A stretch of 64,000 bases of DNA from assembly GCF_018122655.1 (NCBI RefSeq), contig NZ_JAGRQC010000001.1, positions 372,001 through 436,000 of the forward strand. Direction: 5' to 3'. Of the stretch, positions 62,559-64,000 are shown piece by piece; within the stretch, counting starts at the first letter, position 1; every line of letters begins with the position of its first letter. The translations under genes and the position numbers were made by a program. The stretch comes from Stakelama marina. Its GTDB lineage: Bacteria > Pseudomonadota > Alphaproteobacteria > Sphingomonadales > Sphingomonadaceae. A model generated the notes under the pieces. That model was not told where the DNA came from. It saw only the letters and a list, made by a program, of their open reading frames with translations, and ran no database searches.

Positions 62559-62881
62559 AATATGACGGCCCTCTCGAGCTGCTGAAGCAGAATGCCACCG
62601 ATGTCGCGAAGCATATGCGCGTGCTCGCGCACCGCGACCGGCTGATAATGCTGTGCCGCATGTCGGATGGAGAGGTGTCGGTCGGCGAACTGGTCGAGCT
62701 GACCGGGTTGTCGCAATCGGCGGTGTCGCAACATCTGGCGATGCTGCGCGAGGCCGGGGCCGTGGAATCGCGTGCACAGGCGCAGACCCGGCTGTATCAT
62801 GTGGCGGACAAGCAGATGGAAAAGATCATCGGCGCGCTGTGCATCGCCTTCGCACCGACCAATGGAGACGAGGCGGCATGA
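62555..62881 (+). CDS. ArsR-family regulator with two cysteines (SqrR/BigR-like)
   Basis: A 108-residue winged-helix regulator: VLAHRDRLIMLCRMSDGE, then the helix-turn-helix LTGLSQSAVSQHLAMLREAGAV and wing ESRAQAQTRLYHV. Cys34 lies where SqrR (C41) and BigR (C42) have their first redox cysteine; Cys96 in the last helix is 62 residues on, against 66 in those proteins, i.e. about one helical turn earlier. A disulfide or polysulfide bridge that releases DNA under sulfide stress is the expected mechanism. It is co-translated with the RND and trxC genes (4-nt overlaps) and should control both divergent operons. Confidence 0.88.
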   Translation: MKYDGPLELLKQNATDVAKHMRVLAHRDRLIMLCRMSDGEVSVGELVELTGLSQSAVSQHLAMLREAGAVESRAQAQTRLYHVADKQMEKIIGALCIAFAPTNGDEAA

Positions 62882-63312
62882 ACGCTCTGACGATCATGTG
62901 CGGCAATTGCGGGACGCTGAACCGCGTGCCCGAGGCGCGGCTGGGCGATGGCCCCAATTGCGGGAAATGCGGCCAGCCGCTCGTTACCGGCAAGCCGCTT
63001 GCGGTGAACATGGCGCGCTTCGACAGGCTTGTCGGCAAGGGTAGCCAGCCGGTGCTGGCCGATTTCTGGGCGAGCTGGTGCGGCCCGTGCCGGATGATGG
63101 AACCGGCCTTTGCCGCGGCGGCGGGCGACCTCGATCCGCAGGTCCGGCTGGTAAAGGTCGATACGGAGGCCGAACAGCAGCTTGCGGCGCGGTTCGGCAT
63201 ACGGTCGATCCCGACGATGATCCTGTTCAGCGACGGGCGCGAGATCGCGCGTCAGGCAGGCGCGATGGACAAGAACGGCATCGTCCGCTGGGTGCGATCG
63301 GCGCTGGCCTAG
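62878..63312 (+). CDS. trxC: thioredoxin 2 (TrxC type, zinc-binding)
   Basis: A 144-residue thioredoxin. The N-terminal zinc module has two CxxC pairs (MCGNCGTL and NCGKCGQP), and the thioredoxin domain has active site FWASWCGPCRMM, then VDTEAEQQLAARFGIRSIPT with the cis-Pro. It reduces disulfides and persulfides in the cytoplasm, which suits a sulfide-stress operon, where it can free H2S from persulfides. It overlaps arsR by 4 nt and is convergent with the antiporter gene, 10 nt apart. Confidence 0.93.
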   Translation: MNALTIMCGNCGTLNRVPEARLGDGPNCGKCGQPLVTGKPLAVNMARFDRLVGKGSQPVLADFWASWCGPCRMMEPAFAAAAGDLDPQVRLVKVDTEAEQQLAARFGIRSIPTMILFSDGREIARQAGAMDKNGIVRWVRSALA

Positions 63313-63322
63313 GCGCGCCGCG

Positions 63323-64000
63323 TCACTCGCCGATCAGGAACATCGCATAGGCGCTGCCCAGATAGACGGTCAGCAATGCGATGCCGATCCAGCCGGTCAC
63401 GCCGAAAAAGCGCACTTTCGGCCGGTCGATGATCGCGACGATCACGATTCCCGACATGACCACCGCGGCAAAGGCCGATGCGGCATGGACCGGCGATGCG
63501 TCGGCAAGCAGGCTGCCCTTGCGATAGGCGAGGTCGTCGATCGCCAGCACGAGCATGTTGAACAGGTTGCTACCGAGCAGGCCGGCGATCGCCATATCTG
63601 CCGATCCAAGGCGAAGCGCGGCGATCACGACGACGAGTTCCGGCAGCGATGTCGCCGCCGCGATCAGCATCGTCCCGACAAAGCTTGTCCGCCAGCCCAT
63701 CAGCTCGGCGATCCCTTGACCGATAAACGGAAGCGCGCTGCCCGCCAGCACGATCGGCAGCGCGGCGAGAATGTAGCTCTGCACCGGCCCGCGAAGCGCG
63801 GAGCGGCGGTTTTCCTGCGGTGCAGTGCGCGGCGCAAGCTTGCGATCGTGGAGGAAGGTCGCGCGTATCGACACGAAATAGAGGAGGATCAGCAGCGGCG
63901 AATAAATGCTCATATGGAGCAGGCGCAGGTCCAGCGCGTCGCGACCCACCACCAGCACGATCCCGACCAGCCCGATCAGCATGACGCCGAGCGCCGCGGT
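63323..64000 (-). CDS. calcium/sodium antiporter of the CaCA family, C-terminal part (partial)
   Basis: About 226 residues of a membrane protein, open to the right edge of the window. Six or so hydrophobic segments are visible. The second alpha-repeat signature, SLPELVVVIAALRLGSADMAIAG with GSNLFN (family hallmark GSN), marks the CaCA exchanger family (YrbG-like). The first alpha-repeat must lie beyond the window. The middle loop is basic (HDRKLAPRTAPQENRRS). It is convergent with trxC and has no evident link to the sulfur genes. Confidence 0.82.
   Translation of the reverse strand, partial: TAALGVMLIGLVGIVLVVGRDALDLRLLHMSIYSPLLILLYFVSIRATFLHDRKLAPRTAPQENRRSALRGPVQSYILAALPIVLAGSALPFIGQGIAELMGWRTSFVGTMLIAAATSLPELVVVIAALRLGSADMAIAGLLGSNLFNMLVLAIDDLAYRKGSLLADASPVHAASAFAAVVMSGIVIVAIIDRPKVRFFGVTGWIGIALLTVYLGSAYAMFLIGE

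Noticed and set aside
59208..62777. Open minus-strand frame of about 1190 codons
   Set aside because: It is antisense to the RND permease, very rich in Arg, Asp and His, with no recognisable domain. A shadow frame.
1..64000. CRISPR arrays, insertion sequences, phage genes, rRNA or tRNA
   Set aside because: No regularly spaced repeats, transposase or integrase motifs, terminal inverted repeats or structural RNA signatures were seen by eye on either strand.

Overview
The window looks like the chromosome of a sphingomonad (Alphaproteobacteria, Sphingomonadaceae). The grounds are a GC-rich sequence, a secG-pyrG neighbourhood, a DnaE with the degenerate PHP domain I associate with this group, and a ManD that closely resembles the characterised Novosphingobium enzyme. 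No rRNA, tRNA, CRISPR array, phage gene or insertion sequence was found. Genes are tightly packed, with many 4-nt ATGA overlaps.

Layout. 0-25.5 kb is mostly housekeeping: a partial SH3/peptidase gene and marR; secG, pyrG and an Hsp20 gene; lolC-lolD with a coupled secreted protein; a glutathione peroxidase-like gene; an HdeD-like membrane protein; dnaE with an acyl-CoA synthetase; an M1 peptidase; a radical SAM protein; a uracil-DNA glycosylase-like gene, lytic transglycosylase and moaB in one operon; then ETF-QO, a TPR protein and ispE.

25.5-34.7 kb is a low-oxygen block: hemN, cydDC, cydABX and an Fnr-type regulator with an Fe-S cysteine set. Three good FNR boxes lie before hemN, between cydD and cydA, and before an orphan gene at 34.6 kb.

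34.7-40.1 kb is a first sulfur block: two ETHE1-like MBL proteins, a peroxiredoxin, an ArsR regulator without cysteines, an NnrU/ICMT-like membrane protein, a SAM methyltransferase and a TauE/SafE exporter.

40.2-48.3 kb encodes hexuronate catabolism: KdgK, UxaA, a GntR regulator, ManD, a fructuronate/tagaturonate reductase and UxaC. D-glucuronate can be taken through fructuronate and mannonate to KDG and KDPG. A near-identical 12-mer stands before gntR, manD and uxaC. A remnant of an IclR regulator lies next to gntR.

48.4-55.1 kb is a second redox/stress block: two universal stress proteins, a flavodoxin-fold oxidoreductase, a FixL-like kinase lacking the usual heme histidine, FixJ, a lone receiver protein, a second Fnr/FixK-type regulator, a 50-residue unknown protein and a second Hsp20.

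55.1-63.3 kb is the most interesting part. Two divergent operons together encode a complete RND pump in which each half is led by a sulfide-oxidation enzyme: sqr-DUF2892-tolC on one side and rhodanese-adaptor-RND-arsR-trxC on the other. This ArsR has two cysteines, like SqrR/BigR. The divergent promoter carries an element that also occurs between the peroxiredoxin-arsR operon and an MBL gene in the first sulfur block, so the two loci are probably one reactive-sulfur regulon. A partial CaCA antiporter gene ends the window.
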